64,000 bases of DNA, from contig JAJEKV010000021.1 in NCBI GenBank assembly GCA_021234155.1, forward strand, positions 15,761,563-15,825,562. The letters are read 5' to 3'. Origin of the DNA: Isoetes taiwanensis (Eukaryota > Streptophyta > Lycopodiopsida > Isoetales > Isoetaceae). The notes beneath the pieces were generated by a model. That model had not been told where the DNA came from, searched no databases, and saw only the letters and a list, made by a program, of their open reading frames with translations. The position numbers and the translations under genes are program-made. Positions 11,061-22,465 of this stretch are shown in pieces (position 1 is the first letter of the stretch; every line of letters begins with the position of its first letter).

Positions 11061-11221
11061 GCAGCCCGTTTACGTGCCATTCGTCTCTTTCTACCAGACT
11101 TGCTTTCATTGATGGGCGTCATGTATGAGGGGTTGTTGGCCACAACAGGTGGTGTTTTTTGACGGGCCTTCCCCATATAAATCCTGATATGTTGCAATCT
11201 ATATAATTTAGATGTTTGCAA
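11061..11221 (-). pseudogene. Helitron N-terminal basic repeat region, distal part
   Basis: Third copy of the motif, NNPSYMTPINESKSGRKR, followed by RMARKRAAK, then cut off by the LINE tail. A methionine codon lies at 11221, but I cannot say whether this is the original start. Confidence 0.6.
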
Positions 11222-11299
11222 GGAACCCTCAACCGGATATTAAGCATTCAACTATCAAGCTAACCACTATAAGCACACAATCATTAACCTAAGATACTT

Positions 11300-11942
11300 A
11301 ACCTAAGATAGGATCTAGGACTCACCTTTGACGTGTTAAGATTTTTCCGCCTTTGGCAAATGCACAAGCGTGGTAAGAGTTTGTGCCTCCCTCAAAGTTC
11401 AAGTGCAAAGTGTTCCTATAAACATGAGAGCACATAAGAATACATGAAATATAGCCATATATTAAAAATAAAATGGTGCACTCGGATATAGTATCACCCT
11501 AATATGCACATGCCAAAGCCTCATGTAGGAAAAGTACGCTAATGTACTCTGGTTTTATGGCTAAGTTGAATTATTGTGTAATGGAGTTGAATTCGTATAA
11601 AACAAAGTGCAACCTTTGAGATAGTCTTTTATTCTAAGTAACCTAAGATAGGACTTATGACTCACTTTCGGACTATCGCCCCTGGCAAATGCGCAAGTGT
11701 GGTAATGTTTTGTCCCTCCCTCGGAGTGCAAGCACGAAGTATCTCCTATAAACATGAGAGCACATAAGAATACATTAGGTCGATTAAAAATATAATGGTA
11801 CGCATGGACATAGGGTTAACTCCAATATGCACATGCCAAAGCATCATGTAGGCAAAGTATGCTAATGTATCTTGGGTTTATGGCTAAGTTGAATTATTGT
11901 GAAATTGAGTGAAACTCATGTGAAAGTGCAACCTTAAGATGT
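11300..11942. repeat. Two-copy tandem duplication, ~340-bp period
   Basis: 11300-11639 and 11640-11942 both start ACCTAAGATAGGA and both contain TGGCAAATGC.CAAG.GTGGTAA, ATAAACATGAGAGCACATAAG and GGCTAAGTTGAATTATTGTG. Divergence is roughly one difference per ten bases. The minus strand of both units can encode EGGT..YH.CAFA.G, which may be a duplicated exon. Confidence 0.8.
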
Positions 11943-11985
11943 TTTTTTTATTTCAAGAATGCCTAAACTTAGGCATTCAAGCACA

Positions 11986-12423
11986 CTACATATCCAACCC
12001 ATGTTGCATAAGGTATTCCATAAATAAGGTAGCTTCCATTGCTTCCACAAACTTATGGACTCGCACAAAGCCACGTTTACGAAAGCTAGCATACATTTGT
12101 CTAGCAAAATTGTCAATATCTAGCTCAATTTTAGACTCTGGGCGTATCTCAACTCCAAGCAATCCTAGTGCTTCATACCACTCTCCAAATACTCTCAAAG
12201 CCCAAAGCAATGCTTTAATGTTCACTTGCATCCCATCATTCCCTAGTGCAACACTTTTTGCGGCATCTTTCATTTCACTTTTCCAATCCTCCACCTCTGC
12301 TAAGTATTGAAAGTATGCATCAAAATCATCGTCAAATAGCGGCAAGGCACGTCCATCTCTAAAGAATTGTGCAACATGTTTTGGGTAGGAATCCCATGCA
12401 ACATTCACCACCACCATCTGCAT
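11986..12423 (-). CDS. Unassigned 145-codon ORF beside the Helitron
   Basis: A continuous minus frame from ATG 12423 to a TGA near 11986. The product is soluble-looking, rich in aromatic and acidic residues (RDGRALPLFDDDFDAYF, WALRVFGEWYEALGLLG), without signal peptide or membrane segment. It is long for this AT-rich setting and has protein-like composition. It lies upstream of the Helitron coding region on the same strand. It could be a Helitron-encoded exon, a captured host exon, or an independent gene fragment. I do not recognise a family. Confidence 0.4.
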   Translation of the reverse strand: MQMVVVNVAWDSYPKHVAQFFRDGRALPLFDDDFDAYFQYLAEVEDWKSEMKDAAKSVALGNDGMQVNIKALLWALRVFGEWYEALGLLGVEIRPESKIELDIDNFARQMYASFRKRGFVRVHKFVEAMEATLFMEYLMQHGLDM

Positions 12424-14489
12424 TACGGAAATGATGTTTTAACCCAAATTATCTTAATGTTCCTAAGTAGGCATGAAAGAACTTATATGTTACAACATTT
12501 GGCCAAGAACTTTATATAAAACCATATATTTTCCAACAATTACATTGTCTATGTTAAAGTTCACCTAACTTTGTGTTCTAAGTTAGGGCAATTTATATAT
12601 TTTAAAAGTGGTGCTAAAATTTGTTTGGTTGTTGTGTGTTAAAATCTATTGGTTGAGACATTAGCTTATTTCAAAGCAACCAAATTGTATGTGCTTGTAT
12701 GTGGTTGTGTAAAACACCTTGAATTCACTTGATATGTGTGCCTCCTGATAGACTTTGAAGCCCCACATCAATGACACAAACAATTACTGATCCAGAAATG
12801 ATGCAGCTTCTTGCATGAGTTAAATTATGGTGTTATTCTTCATCATGAAGGTATAATAGAAGGAGCTAAATTAGATATAGAAGGGGTTAAACTGTAGGAT
12901 TGAAAAACTATAATAGAGGGGATTAAACAGTAAGTAAGGAAATTTGGTTAGATCAAAATAGTGCAGCAAATAACAGAACCCTGATAAGCTGGAGATACTG
13001 AATAAAAAGCTGGCAGCAAATCCAATGATAAGCTGGAGACAACCCTATTACAGCAATACAGCAAGAATCGAAACCGTCCAATAAAGCTGGACTCAAATAT
13101 TGCCTTGATATATCTGAGGTGGTGATCTGCAGCCTGCAATACAATCCATGTGTCTATTATGGTTGGAAAAGGTCTAAGCTGCATTTAAGGCAGAAATAAA
13201 AAGTAGCTGCCTCCACTCAACAGAGATGGCTTCCCTTTTGCATCCATAAATTCATGTAATAGAAATTATAAAATCTTGAAGCCTTTTTTCAGAGATAGTA
13301 AGCAGGAGAGGCATTACACAGAAGAAAAATCAGCGGCCAACCATTAAAAGCCAAAGCAAGAAGGCAAAAGCAGATTAGCAAAGGAAGAACACTGTGCTGG
13401 TGCTTGGAGGCCAGGGAATGCTTTTGCTTTGAGTCAAAATACCTCTGATATGTTCATTCTCATAGTACAAAGCGATATTCCATTCGTTTCTTATTAAAAA
13501 CTACATAGTTACATGTTGTATAAATGCAGAGTCCTTACATTTCAAGATGGGCCTTCATACTATCATTGGCCTCCTACCTGTCTGTATTCAGAAGGCTTGA
13601 GCAAATTTATGGATTAAATAAATGGGCTACGTGCTGAGGGGATTAATCGATCTTTAGTACATGGACTTCCTACCGTGATACATCCTGTAAGATTATCCCA
13701 AAACTATATATCTGTGGTATGATCCAACTGCAGATTTTCATTCTTACTCTGTTCTGTGGAACCAATATCAAGTTATAAGGGAAAGAGCTATATATCGAAG
13801 CAGAGGATACAAAAAAAGCCAAGAACAGTTTGACGAACCAGAGATAAACTGAGAACCTGTTACAGATGAAAAAAAACATAAACGAAGAACCTGTTTTTTA
13901 AAGTGGCCATATATTAAAAGCCAGGGAAAAGGAAGATTTACAGGGAAAGAGCTATGGAAAATACCTAAGAATTAAGGGCAATTTGGGAATTTCAAAAATA
14001 CTAAGGGCTTTTTGGGAAATAAGTCAACAATTAAGGTTATTCTGGTAAATTTTCCTACAAAAAAAAAGTTGTTTTTACCTATTACGTTTACCTTTTACAA
14101 TGGCTCCAAAGCCCAAGCGCTGCCCCAAATCTCGCCTCCTGCCCTGATACCCAAACTCGCCCTGATGTCTGTGTAAAATCGTCAAACTCTATTCTTATAT
14201 TTACCTGCTGCCTAACTTCTTGGATCAACCATGGACACCTGCTCCTGCTCCAGCGATCTGTAAGCAAACACCCGGCTCTCTTATTTTCTGGCCGAATTGA
14301 ATCCAGCCGGCCCATCATCAGAGTGATATCCTCCTCCGAGAAATTAGCTGAACGTTCCAAAGAATTTACTGAAAAGGGGAGAGACGTTCCAAAAATTTAG
14401 CGAGAAGGGGAGATTTAGTATAATAATTTTCGTTCGTTCAAAAAATATAGCGAAAAAGGGGAGATTTTGCATCATTTATTTTGCAGGGA
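12424..14489. other. Non-coding stretch without supported gene
   Basis: AT-rich DNA with short, motif-free ORFs. There are small direct repeats of GATAAGCTGGAGA near 12980 and 13030, and two related AAAGCCAGGGAAA/AAAAGCCAAAG segments near 13350 and 13920. A 90-codon minus frame at 14088-14360 has no recognised motif. The Helitron 5' end could lie here, but I could not identify it. Confidence 0.4.
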
Positions 14490-14614
14490 GGGAAAGTACG
14501 CCGGAAAAGCAAGACCATTGCCGAAAAACCAGTTTTTTGCTTCCAAAAGTCACATCCTGAAAAGGGCACACCGACATGAAAGAGAAAGCCCAAAAACGTT
14601 TTTAAGTAAGTAGA
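14490..14614. repeat. Uninterrupted counterpart of the Helitron target repeat
   Basis: Counterpart of 3705-3839. Here the sequence runs AAGTAAGTAGA|TATGGC across the position where copy 1 is interrupted by the Helitron, giving the expected pre-insertion A|T. Confidence 0.7.
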
Positions 14615-14924
14615 TATGGCACTACTGTATGCAAATGGAAGGCAAAAGATCTGCATGCTAGAAAACTTAACACAAGCCATAGCTACAGAAAAACAAGGAA
14701 AAAAATTCAGGGAAAACAAGGGGATCGACATGCTGAAACAGGGGAAAAACATGCAAAAACTAAAGCTTAGGGAAAGCAGGCACCATTGCCGTCAGCGCCA
14801 TAGCTGCATCTCTCCATTTCCATATCCGCAGCCATCAAGGAGAAAAAAAGGCAAAACATGCACCCTAGCCGCAGCCTACGAGAAAAAAAAAAAGGCGGGC
14901 AAATTTGCTCCCCATTTCCATGGT

Positions 14925-15085
14925 GTGGTGGCACGCCACCTGGTCCCACATTGTGGTGGGACTGGTCACGCAGCTGACCGCGAGGCCCCACTGATCCACA
15001 CCAGAATGTGGTCCCACTGGCATGCCATCTGGGACCGTCTCAGATGCCATTTGGGACCGCCCCAGATGGCATGCCAGCATTGACT
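14925..15085. repeat. GC-rich inverted and direct repeats upstream of the DUF819 gene
   Basis: TGGCATGCCATCTGGG (near 15016) and CCCAGATGGCATGCCA (near 15062) are inverted copies. GATGCCATNTGGGACCG recurs in direct orientation, and GTGGTCCCAC/GTGGGAC pairs lie at 14938-15015. The block sits 60-220 bp before the proposed ATG of the next gene, so it may be a small foldback element or part of its promoter and leader. Confidence 0.55.
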
Positions 15086-15145
15086 TGCTGGAATCGAACC
15101 CCCGAAAAAGGGAGCCAATATTTCGCCCGGAATGTGAGTCTGTCG

Positions 15146-18100
15146 ATGGCGGTCTGCTCTATCCTTTCTTCACCAACATATCTGATCAAACTTGCACTCC
15201 CAAATCTTCATCTTCGTCCCACCCAATTTTGTATTACTTGCATTACGACATTGCCACTAAGAAATCCAGCATTGCCACTAAGAAGTCGAGCCTTGAGGAG
15301 CTTCAGGAACAGGAAAAAATGCATAGCCACAATGAGCTTGGTTGCACCCGAATCTCGGCCTATGCTGTTTTGCGTGCTTGCTGGCTGTGCAGTAATTGGA
15401 CAGGTTATAGAATTACGTTATACTCTATTCATATCTTTGGAATAGTTGAGCATTTCATTAAAATGTTTTGTTCATGTAACTGGCAGGTTATGGAAGCATA
15501 TACCAAGTTGGGAGAAAAATTGTCATCACCCTTGATTGCGATGGCTTCAGGAATGCTGCTTTCTGCTACTGGAATATTGCCTTCTTTATCACCTGCCTAT
15601 GATATGGTAGGTACTCATTTGCTGCAATAGCTTTTTGTATCCCGGCAAAAAAAAATTCATCTTTTTGCGCCTGGAGCTTTCAAGTTCTCGTATTGATTTT
15701 AAACGTGTTGGAACCACACAAACTAATGTTTGAGGGTGTCTTGACCTTATCCATCTTCAAATAACTGAGAAGATAGCTTCAAAATGTATGTCAAGTCCTG
15801 TTAACTGTGGTTGGCTCCTGGTGTTTCTAAGCTTTTAAGCAACCTATTTTGATTAGAAAGGAATTGAAGATAAAAAGGAAAAAAAAGGTTGTACTACAAT
15901 CTTTAGAGAATAGGCGGCACTTGCTGTTCCCTAACTGTATATGTACATGAAATATACTGCCAAGTCGTCCCTTGCAGATGCTTATAGAATCTATCTGCCT
16001 ATTAACTAGGATTAATTTTGTGAAATGGCTTCCCTCAAAGCTCAAACTGGGCAACTGGATTTTTCAACATTCTTCTTGTCTGTATATAACAAGCATCTGT
16101 TTAGGAATCATCATGCTTTCAACCAGATAACATTTACATCTCTCATAATGTGCTCAGGTTGAAATTTGTAAACTTCTGAACATCTGTCATTACTACCTAT
16201 TCTGTGTTCAGGTCTTTGAGTTCCTGATGCCTCTGGCAGCGGTATTATGTATTTTGGAGACAAATGTTCAACGTGCATTCATTGATGCTGGTTATAATAT
16301 GCTTGTCACTAATAGTATTTCGTTTTGTCCTAGAGTGTACAAAGTAGCAAGTTTTAAGTAATCATATGCAAGGTTCCCATGATAAAATTTTAGCCATCAA
16401 GTACTGCTTGATGTTTAGATGGACTGTTAAAGCAGGTCCATCACTGAAGGCATTTTGTCTTGGATCGGTTGGAACCATTGCTGGGACAATTGCATCATTT
16501 CAGCTGGTTGGCAACTTACTTGGACCCGAGGGCTGGAAGGTAGGACCAGAATAATTGTCTAAGGTGCAGGATATATGATGTCCTGCGTCATCATGAACAT
16601 TTTGTATTTGTTTATGTTATTGCAGATTGCATCTTGCTTGTGTGCAAGCTATGTGGGAGGTAGCATCAATTATGCTGCAACTGCTCAGGTTACTGCTTGA
16701 CGATATCTAATTACTGACTTAGATTTAAGATCTAAATGCTTTACTTGACATATCAGTTTAGATTATACCATTGAATTCAATGTGTCAATATAGCTATGAC
16801 ACACAAATATATAGCTGATTTATAACATTGAAAGTACAGCCATTACGTACTCTACTACATTTATTCGTATGCCTAATCAATTAGGAAGATGGATTATCTT
16901 TTGTTTTCTAGTTCTGTCTTGCATGCTTTCAGGTTACATATGTATAGATTTGTGCATCTTATATTAAATATGCATGTTTTCCCTTTCTCATTGATTTGTC
17001 TTTTGTATGGTTCACTCACTTACTTGGACATTTCTTGCTTGATGCCAATTCTGATGCCAGACCATTGTATAAACCAACATTGAGCCATAAGAGATGCTTT
17101 ATAAGCAGAAAACATGAATAATTTGTTAGCTGTCTATCGTTGCTGGTCTGCAGCTCATCTTCAAACAAAAGTTGAGCTCACATTAAACATAAGTCGGGTA
17201 GCTTTTATGTAGGAGATGCTAGCAAAGGCAAATAAATTGCAGCACCTATCTGGCATTGCTGCTCTGGAGCACTCCTTTAAATAGAAATTGTGTAGCTTTT
17301 ATCTAAGGTTACAGGTATTCATTTAACCACTCGAGTTCTTGCAACAGGCATTAAAATTGAGCTCCCGAACACTTTTGGCAGCTGGAATGGCTATGGATAA
17401 CATAGCCATGGCATTTTATTTCGCTGTCATATTGTCCTTTCCAGAATCTGCTAACCAGGAAAGCAGTAGTCCTGAAGGTAGAGTGCATAGGCCTGCTCCT
17501 CTGCTTGTCATTTAGCCTAAATCTCCTCCTTAATCTTGTAAAATATCTTTCTTATTATGGAGGTATGTATTCAGTGGATGCAGATGTCCATGAGGAAACA
17601 ATCAAGTTGTCTATATTGAGCATCTTAAGCTCTTTAGCATCTGCAATGGCAGCATGCAGTATTGGGAAATGCTTGGCATCTTTGCTTCCTTATCCATTTG
17701 AAGGTTAATCACAGCGTTTTGTGTTCTTTATTGGTTCTATTGATCCGTTTGCTATGCTTTAACATATAGAATGTTGCTTCTTCTGTCCCAGGGTTTGGCC
17801 TTGCATTGATGACTTTAGTTGCAGCATTATTTTCTGCTTTGGTTGCCAGGCTTTCTTGTACAACTGGAACAAGGATCTCTCTGTATGCTGGATCAGAACG
17901 GATAGGGGGTTTCCTTATGCTGATATTTTTTGCTGTGGTAACTGTTATTTTCACCTACTTCAAGATTGCACTTACAATTTATGTCAGTGAGGCAGCTAAG
18001 AGTGAACAAGTGCATAATCTTGCTGGGGATCATACCATTTATTCCAAGAGATTAGATTGGTAATAAAGATAGGGCAGTGTGAATGTTCAACCATTCTATG

Positions 18101-19172
18101 ACAGCCAATCCTATTTTTGCTATTGGACAGTGAGAGGGTGTGGTATTAGCTCAAAGTCAATGATAAGAAGGAGCGCGGATAATCATTCAATGAAGCTGCA
18201 TAAATCTGTATGTCAATGACATGGATTAGATTGAACATATAAACGAATCCAGTATTTCAAGTATCTATAGATTATTGATGACTTCTAGATGTGATAGATT
18301 GCTTGGTTCTAGAAGATCAGTACAAATCTGATCCATAAACATCAAGGGACAAGTAAAATGTTACCTGAACACATCTAAGTAAGAATCTAGAATCGAAATA
18401 TAAATATTGCAACGTTGAAGACTAAGATAACTCTTAATTCGGCTTCTTCTCTAGCACCTGGATGAAAATATGAGATGATACCTGTTCTGCCCTTCTTTCT
18501 GAAGGACCCCTCAGGATTCTCTTGTGCTGCCCACATGTTGCCCTTGAGATGAAGAAAGGGGTTATGTCTGCCGAGTAGGGAAAAACAATCAGAAAAAGAA
18601 AATTGTTTCAGGTAAAAAATCTACTCCTTTTTGTTGTGCAGGTTGGTGCATCCTGTCATTTTCAGACTGCTCTTTCTGGAGGCTGGGCGCTTTTATTATT
18701 CATTATAATTCTTCTGACTGTGAGTACTTCCGCATGAGTTATAACTACTGAGCATTATCATGTTTAACATCTTCTTTTTAATGTCAGATCCATTTGGCAG
18801 TTATATTGTTCCTTGGATTCCATTGTAAACTACCACTAAATACTGTGAGTTGTGAATCAACATCTAATAACCTGAGATTTCTTTTAAATGTTAAATTTCA
18901 CACAATTGCAGATTCTTGTTGGATCAAATGCTAATATAGGAGGTCCAGCCACTGCGGCGGCAATGGCTAATGCTCGGTGTTGGAGACATCTGGTAAAGAA
19001 GCTGATTTCACTTGCTTGTTTATTATTAGACTTGACTCAGCAGCAACTTCTTCTGGTGCTTGAATTAAAGGTGCGACCTGCAATTTTAGTTGGAACTTTC
19101 GGGTACACTATTGGAACTCTAGTTGGCTGCTTGGTTGGGACTCGCCTGCTCTGTAATATGTTCACCTTTTAA
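15146..19172 (+). CDS. DUF819 family multipass membrane protein, probably plastid, 12 exons
   Basis: Twelve exons with consensus splice sites and matching phases give 448 aa without a stop: 15146-15403, 15487-15606, 16212-16290, 16436-16539, 16626-16688, 17348-17477, 17575-17703, 17792-17937, 18642-18719, 18788-18844, 18912-18992, 19071-19172. The first ~65 residues are rich in S, T, L and R with few acidic residues, like a plastid transit peptide. Family landmarks in order: SSPLIAMASGMLLSATGILP, FEFLMPLAAVL, SYVGGSINYAA..LAAGMAMDNIAMA, GGFLMLIFFAVVGAS, LVGSNANIGGPATAAAMA and LVGTFGYTIGTLVGC. The protein should span the membrane about ten times. DUF819 proteins resemble bacterial YjcL and have no settled substrate. 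ATG 15146 is chosen because it opens the transit-like segment; exon 1 is the least certain part. Confidence 0.88.
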
Positions 19173-19968
19173 CTGCCAATTTAATAGCCTTCTTCATTAT
19201 TGGTACTGTGCATACTTCAAAGTGAAAATTGTTTTCCTTTGTGTACAACATTGCGGCATTTGTTTCTGTATCTGCTTTCTTATTCAAGATGCAAAGAATG
19301 GATGCAAATTATTTGACATAGCTCCTCCTTTAAGAGATCATACACACGAGAATGGTGCAACATGTTTGAACGAACTGGAAATAAAGATCTATGAAATTTA
19401 CTTAATGTGTAAGTTTAGTTTCAATTTGGAGTAGTCAAGATGCGTTTAATGTCAAAGTCCATTGATCTTGAAGCAAAAGTCAAGCAGAGTGTCAGCTACT
19501 AAGCAAGCTACCTTAAACAAATGAAAGACAATCTACTACCAACAAGCTTATGATTTGCTTTTTTGGGTTCCCTTGGACAGATTTCCAAAAGGGGCAATGA
19601 AGCTAAATGAGCATGGGAAAACGGAGCACAAAATTCTGCTCTAAGGCTGGTATTTGAGAAAATGAAGCACATAGCTAAAACTTGAATTATGCCAAACAGT
19701 ATAAAGTTTTGCTTGGGATTTTTTTTTTTAAAATACTAAGAAGCCTTTACAATAAGTTTTGGGACCGTTACAGTAATTTATAAATTTATAACAAGATGTT
19801 TTGTTCACCCTTCTACCTTGGAGAGACCACAATACGACATTATTTGATACATGGAGAAAGTTATCCGCCTGAACATGCCACATAAGAAGACGCTAGTAAA
19901 ATAGGCGCAAATTAGAAGTCACCCATGAGGACTTGGGTTAAATTCTCAAAGAGGAGATTTATAACATC

Positions 19969-21110
19969 CCTAGGTATTGAAAATTTTAAGTCCGTAATTG
20001 ATTGGAGCTTGAAAAGGGAATTATTTTAAGAGGAATTTGAATTGTTCATTAGGAAAGTGTCATGTGGCAAGAAAGGGCTTGAAAGGGCTTGTTGGAGAGG
20101 ACGTTTGGGAAAGTCGCAACATCTTCTTGAGATTAAAGACAAAGAGGTTATGAAACAAGGGGAGGAAGGAGGAAGGGATTTAATTAAGGTAGGCTTCTAA
20201 GTTTGTCTGTTTCTGTTCCCAATCTCTGCCAATTTGTGTGCTAATTTGTAAGAATGTTAGAATCATTAATTCGGACTGTTTTCTTGAATCTAATAGAGTC
20301 TGATCATTAGTTTAATTTGATTGACAGTCTTTTATATAATCAGAGATGACTGCAAATGGATTACAATAAGACGCAAAAGATGAAATTCATATGTTACACA
20401 TCTAGATTCTTAGTTCAACAAATGTGAGCAAGCACATTGAATATTGAGAGTCAAGAACCATTTATTTTCCAAAAACCCAATTTATATTCTCCACTTTGAA
20501 ATTTCTGTTGTGCTTTTCGTCTAAATCAGCTTTCTATATCATGCTTTGACCTTTTAGAAATGGAGCAAAAGTCGTAGAACACAATAAGTCACTATAGAAT
20601 ATATCTCGGGCGAGATAAAGAGGGAAAAAAAAGAAAGAAAGAGCTATCAGAACCCGTATAGAACCCATGTCCTTACTTCTACTCTTTTGGTAGTTTGCTA
20701 TAAGATAGGAAAGACTAAAGCTGCCAGTTCTTGCTCAAAATCACATGAGGCCACAAGTTTGATTTCTAGAGTAAAGTAAGAATCATCGCTGTTAGAGAGA
20801 AATGTGCCTATTAATTTACTCAGAGGGAAACATAGAACGGTGCAAAAATATAGGGAAGTATTGTGTTCCCTCTTTGGTAAGGATTGTGCTTTCGCATAAA
20901 GCAGACCATGATTCAAATCTGACATATGCCCTTCTAACATTTTGTTTGTTTTTTATTTTCGTCATAGGTTTAAAACTTATTTCATTTGTTTTAAAAACGT
21001 ATAAAGAGAACCCTCGTAACTAACTAATGCTTGTAATAAAATAGACTATTACTAGAGTGCTTAGGTTTCAGACATGAATGATTGAAATAAATGGTAGATC
21101 CTCTTAATTC
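19969..21110. repeat. Dispersed ~1.1-kb repeat, copy 2 (partner 470-1630)
   Basis: Collinear with copy 1 from TATAACATCCCTAG to ATAAAATAGAC, including the degenerate tRNA-like B-box (GATTCAAATCT near 20911). It carries small indels throughout. No coding frame is shared between the copies, so it is most likely a non-coding retroelement part. Confidence 0.55.
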
Positions 21111-21539
21111 TTATGTTAACATAAGCAAGAACTCTAGAAAAATACCAGTTTTGATGGGCCATATAAACCGTTTCTTACACCATGCACATGACTCATTTGG
21201 GATATGTAAGACTCCATGAGATGTTTGTATAAGTCATTAGATTTTCTAGAACTCACGAACCTTGACGTAAGTCTAGGTACGCCGAATGAACATTCGACTA
21301 TAACTTTTGAAATAACTCTAGAGTCTTGTTGCAAACAATGTACTAACTCTACTCTACTAGTTGCTTAGAATAAAAGATTTTAGGGGCATATGTATATGGA
21401 GTGCATAATATTATTAATTGTAAAAAATTTGGAATTGAATTCTCTGTAAAAAACATGGTGATGTCTAGAACAATAATTTTTGATAGCCTAATGGAGAGTT
21501 TCTTGGGCAGCATCACATTCTTCTACACATTCTGGCCTG

Positions 21540-22163
21540 CATAGTTTGGACTGTTAATGTCGTCCCCCCCCTTTTCCCAGCAAGGGGAAGATTAGGATTT
21601 ATGGATTGGCACAGGATTGGACTATGTGGATAAGTAAGGAGATCTTATGTAAAAGCTTTGGGCGGGAGACCATGGCTCTTATATTGCTGTTAGAGCAACA
21701 GGTAGCTGTGGCCTTTGTTAGCAGATGGACATGCACATGGGGAGCGAATGGACCGCCCTACAAGGGGTAGGCTTGCTGGGCATCCTCCATAGTTGGAAGA
21801 TAGAGCAGCTCTTATAGTACAACCTTGCTTGGATGCATTCCCAAGTCGAGTTAACGCGTGGGATGATGTTTGCTACTATGTGATATCCTGCTGCTAACTT
21901 CTTTCGGTGGTGGAGCTTCAAATGGACACAGTGACAGCTTCTTGATGGGTTTCTAACCTTGTCCGTATAGAAAATACTGTGTTAATCCTTAGACCTGAAT
22001 CTGGGATTGTTATGAGGTTTATTCTTCCTATTTGGTGTTTCTAGACACCATGGTTTTGTTTAAATACTTCCGATATGGCCTATTGTGGAGCCAAATTATG
22101 TACTACTTTATTATCAATGAAAATAAAATAGCTTGCCTACAAAAAAAAAAAAAAAAAAAAAAA
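21540..22163 (+). mobile_element. Poly(A)-tailed retro-insertion, 3' part
   Basis: The stretch ends TTATTATCAATGAAAATAAAATAGC..TAC followed by 23 A residues at 22141-22163. That is the tail of a reverse-transcribed RNA (non-LTR element or retrocopy). Upstream there is no ORF I can assign. This tail differs from the microsatellite tails of the LINE family elsewhere in the window. Confidence 0.55.
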
Positions 22164-22177
22164 TAATAATAATTTTT

Positions 22178-22465
22178 CCTCGAGAATGTTTACATTTTTG
22201 CTGCAAATTGAAGTTTCATATCTTTTTGAAGTATATCTATAAAAGTGTTAGATGTTAAGCAACTTGAATTAGTCATCGCGTTAGCCTGGAAAGATAGTTA
22301 TTCAAATTTAACGATTTCCAAGCGATAACTTTTGGAACTTATTGAATAATTAATTACCTTTCAATATCTAATTGAATGACTAATTTTCAAGTTGAGTAGC
22401 TTCTAACACTCTTAAAAATATACTTAAACAACCATAACAAAAACACATATGTTCTCGAGGGAAAG
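22178..22465. repeat. Inner foldback element, ~290 bp
   Basis: Arms of about 90 bp start CCTCGAGAA and end TTCTCGAGG. They pair through AAGTATAT, GTGTTAGA and CAACTTGAA..TTAGTCAT. It is short, AT-rich and non-coding, hence MITE-like. Confidence 0.6.

Larger units (their letters stand above)
3840..11221 (-). mobile_element. Autonomous-type Helitron, inactivated, with nested LINE
   Basis: The minus strand carries, in order, a basic N-terminal region with NPSYMTP repeats, a Helitron-like N domain, a HUH replication initiator, a PIF1-type helicase and an RPA-like remnant. This is the Rep-Hel-RPA layout of plant Helitrons. The 3' end (3840) shows a hairpin CCGGC-GTT-GCCGG at 3855-3867, an 11-nt spacer, CTAG, and a following host T (A on the plus strand at 3839). 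The 5' end is not resolved; coding sequence is visible to about 11221 and the element may extend further. A LINE occupies 9988-11060. Two in-frame stops and several frameshifts make this copy non-functional. Confidence 0.9.

Noticed and set aside
10886-11221. Minus ORF with GRKEGRKEG repeats
   Set aside because: The repeat is the (CTTC)n tract of the LINE tail; only the part right of 11060 is Helitron-derived.
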